Part shown: one piece after another, positions 5,671-6,087 of the stretch | How the letters are laid out: the number at the start of each line of letters is the position of its first letter | How positions within the stretch are numbered: position 1 is the stretch's first letter | NCBI GenBank assembly: GCA_030620735.1 | Contig: JAUXDV010000126.1 | Coordinates: forward strand, 1-6,087 | Origin: Gammaproteobacteria bacterium | GTDB lineage: Bacteria > Pseudomonadota > Gammaproteobacteria > Chromatiales > Chromatiaceae | Reading direction: 5' to 3' | DNA: 6,087 nt | Program-made: the position numbers and the translations under genes | Notes under the pieces: generated by a model | The model's database searches: none | What the model saw: the letters and a program-made list of their open reading frames with translations, nothing else | Told to the model about the DNA's origin: nothing

Positions 5671-6087
5671 TCAGGGGCTGACCTTGCGCTGGGAGAGACG
5701 CCACTGCTGGTAGTCCGGTTGTGTCAAATAGGCGTGTTTGTTGATGTAATCCAGCACTCCCCAGGCGCGGTAAAATTTCACGATCGAGTCGATGCGCATG
5801 ACCTCTTTACCAGCGTCATCAAAAAAGATCAGTGTCGGGGTGTGGAATATTCCCAATTTGTCCGCCCATGTGAGTGCTGTCATCTTTTCACCATCGGGTG
5901 TGATGACTTCGGTGTCTGAGGCGATATTGAGCTGAACTGCCTCCATTTTCTCGAGTTCATCGGTGATGCGCGCATCGTTAAAAGGCCCTGTGTGCAGCAG
6001 ATCGCAGGCGTGGCAATTTCCGCTTTCAAAAAAGACCACCAGTGGTTTGTCACCCTTTTTCGAGGAGCGATCCAGGTTGTAGGGTGG
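5671..6087 (-). CDS. Thioredoxin-fold protein, SoxW-like, C-terminal part (cut by the window edge)
   Basis: A thioredoxin-like protein whose N-terminus lies beyond the window; 138 residues are visible from the edge. It shows the thioredoxin pattern: a strand LVVFFESGNC, the redox motif CHAC (visible residues 25-28), and the cis-proline loop HTPTLIFFDDAGKEV with Pro84, then RIDSIVKFYRAWGVLDYI and a C-terminal tail. The motif CHAC and the layout fit the Thioredoxin_2/SoxW group (PF13098), usually periplasmic thiol-disulfide proteins, some in sulfur-oxidation clusters. The frame is open to the window edge (PPYNLDRSSKKGDKP), so a GTG at 6039 is not the true start: it falls inside the first strand of the fold. 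A signal peptide cannot be assessed. Identity as SoxW itself is uncertain. Confidence 0.85.
   Translation of the reverse strand, partial: PPYNLDRSSKKGDKPLVVFFESGNCHACDLLHTGPFNDARITDELEKMEAVQLNIASDTEVITPDGEKMTALTWADKLGIFHTPTLIFFDDAGKEVMRIDSIVKFYRAWGVLDYINKHAYLTQPDYQQWRLSQRKVSP

Noticed and set aside
5602..5919. + strand open frame opposite the thioredoxin-like gene
   Set aside because: It is antisense to a protein with clear CHAC and cis-Pro motifs and shows no domain of its own.

Overview
The window reads as part of a gammaproteobacterial chromosome. Its centre (709-4979, + strand) is the envelope-stress operon rpoE-rseA-rseB-rseC-degP/mucD in its classical order. It encodes the extracytoplasmic sigma factor RpoE (AlgU), its membrane anti-sigma factor RseA (MucA), the periplasmic regulator RseB (MucB), the membrane protein RseC (MucC) and a DegP/DegQ/MucD protease-chaperone. 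The proteins suggest a gammaproteobacterium outside the enterics. The DUF6524-type and SoxW-like genes on the right fit a sulfur-oxidizer-like lineage, but that placement is only an inference.

Layout. Positions 1-467 (- strand) hold the N-terminal part of a YpfJ-type zinc metallopeptidase, divergent from rpoE. Positions 468-708 are the shared upstream region. After rpoE comes an unusually long gap before rseA (1306-1542). It contains a long imperfect inverted repeat ending in a T-run, which looks like a terminator and also like an interspersed palindromic repeat, followed by a candidate sigma-E promoter. rseA, rseB and rseC are tightly packed. A 77-bp gap with a heat-shock-like -35 box precedes degP. 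After degP lies a convergent intergenic region of about 200 bp. It holds degenerate 7-bp repeats in one orientation and eleven perfect 7-bp repeats in the other. Beyond it, on the - strand, are a small four-helix membrane protein (DUF6524-like) and the C-terminal part of a thioredoxin-fold protein with a CHAC motif, cut by the window edge.

How the genes work together. By analogy with E. coli and Pseudomonas, RseA holds RpoE at the inner membrane and RseB protects RseA from proteolysis. Envelope stress triggers cleavage of RseA and frees RpoE. DegP/MucD then degrades or refolds misfolded periplasmic proteins. The most notable features are regulatory: rpoE appears partly insulated from rseA by the palindrome, and rseA appears to have its own sigma-E-type promoter, which would strengthen negative feedback. 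I found no clearly new multi-gene system. The novelty, if any, is in this intergenic arrangement and in the heptamer array.
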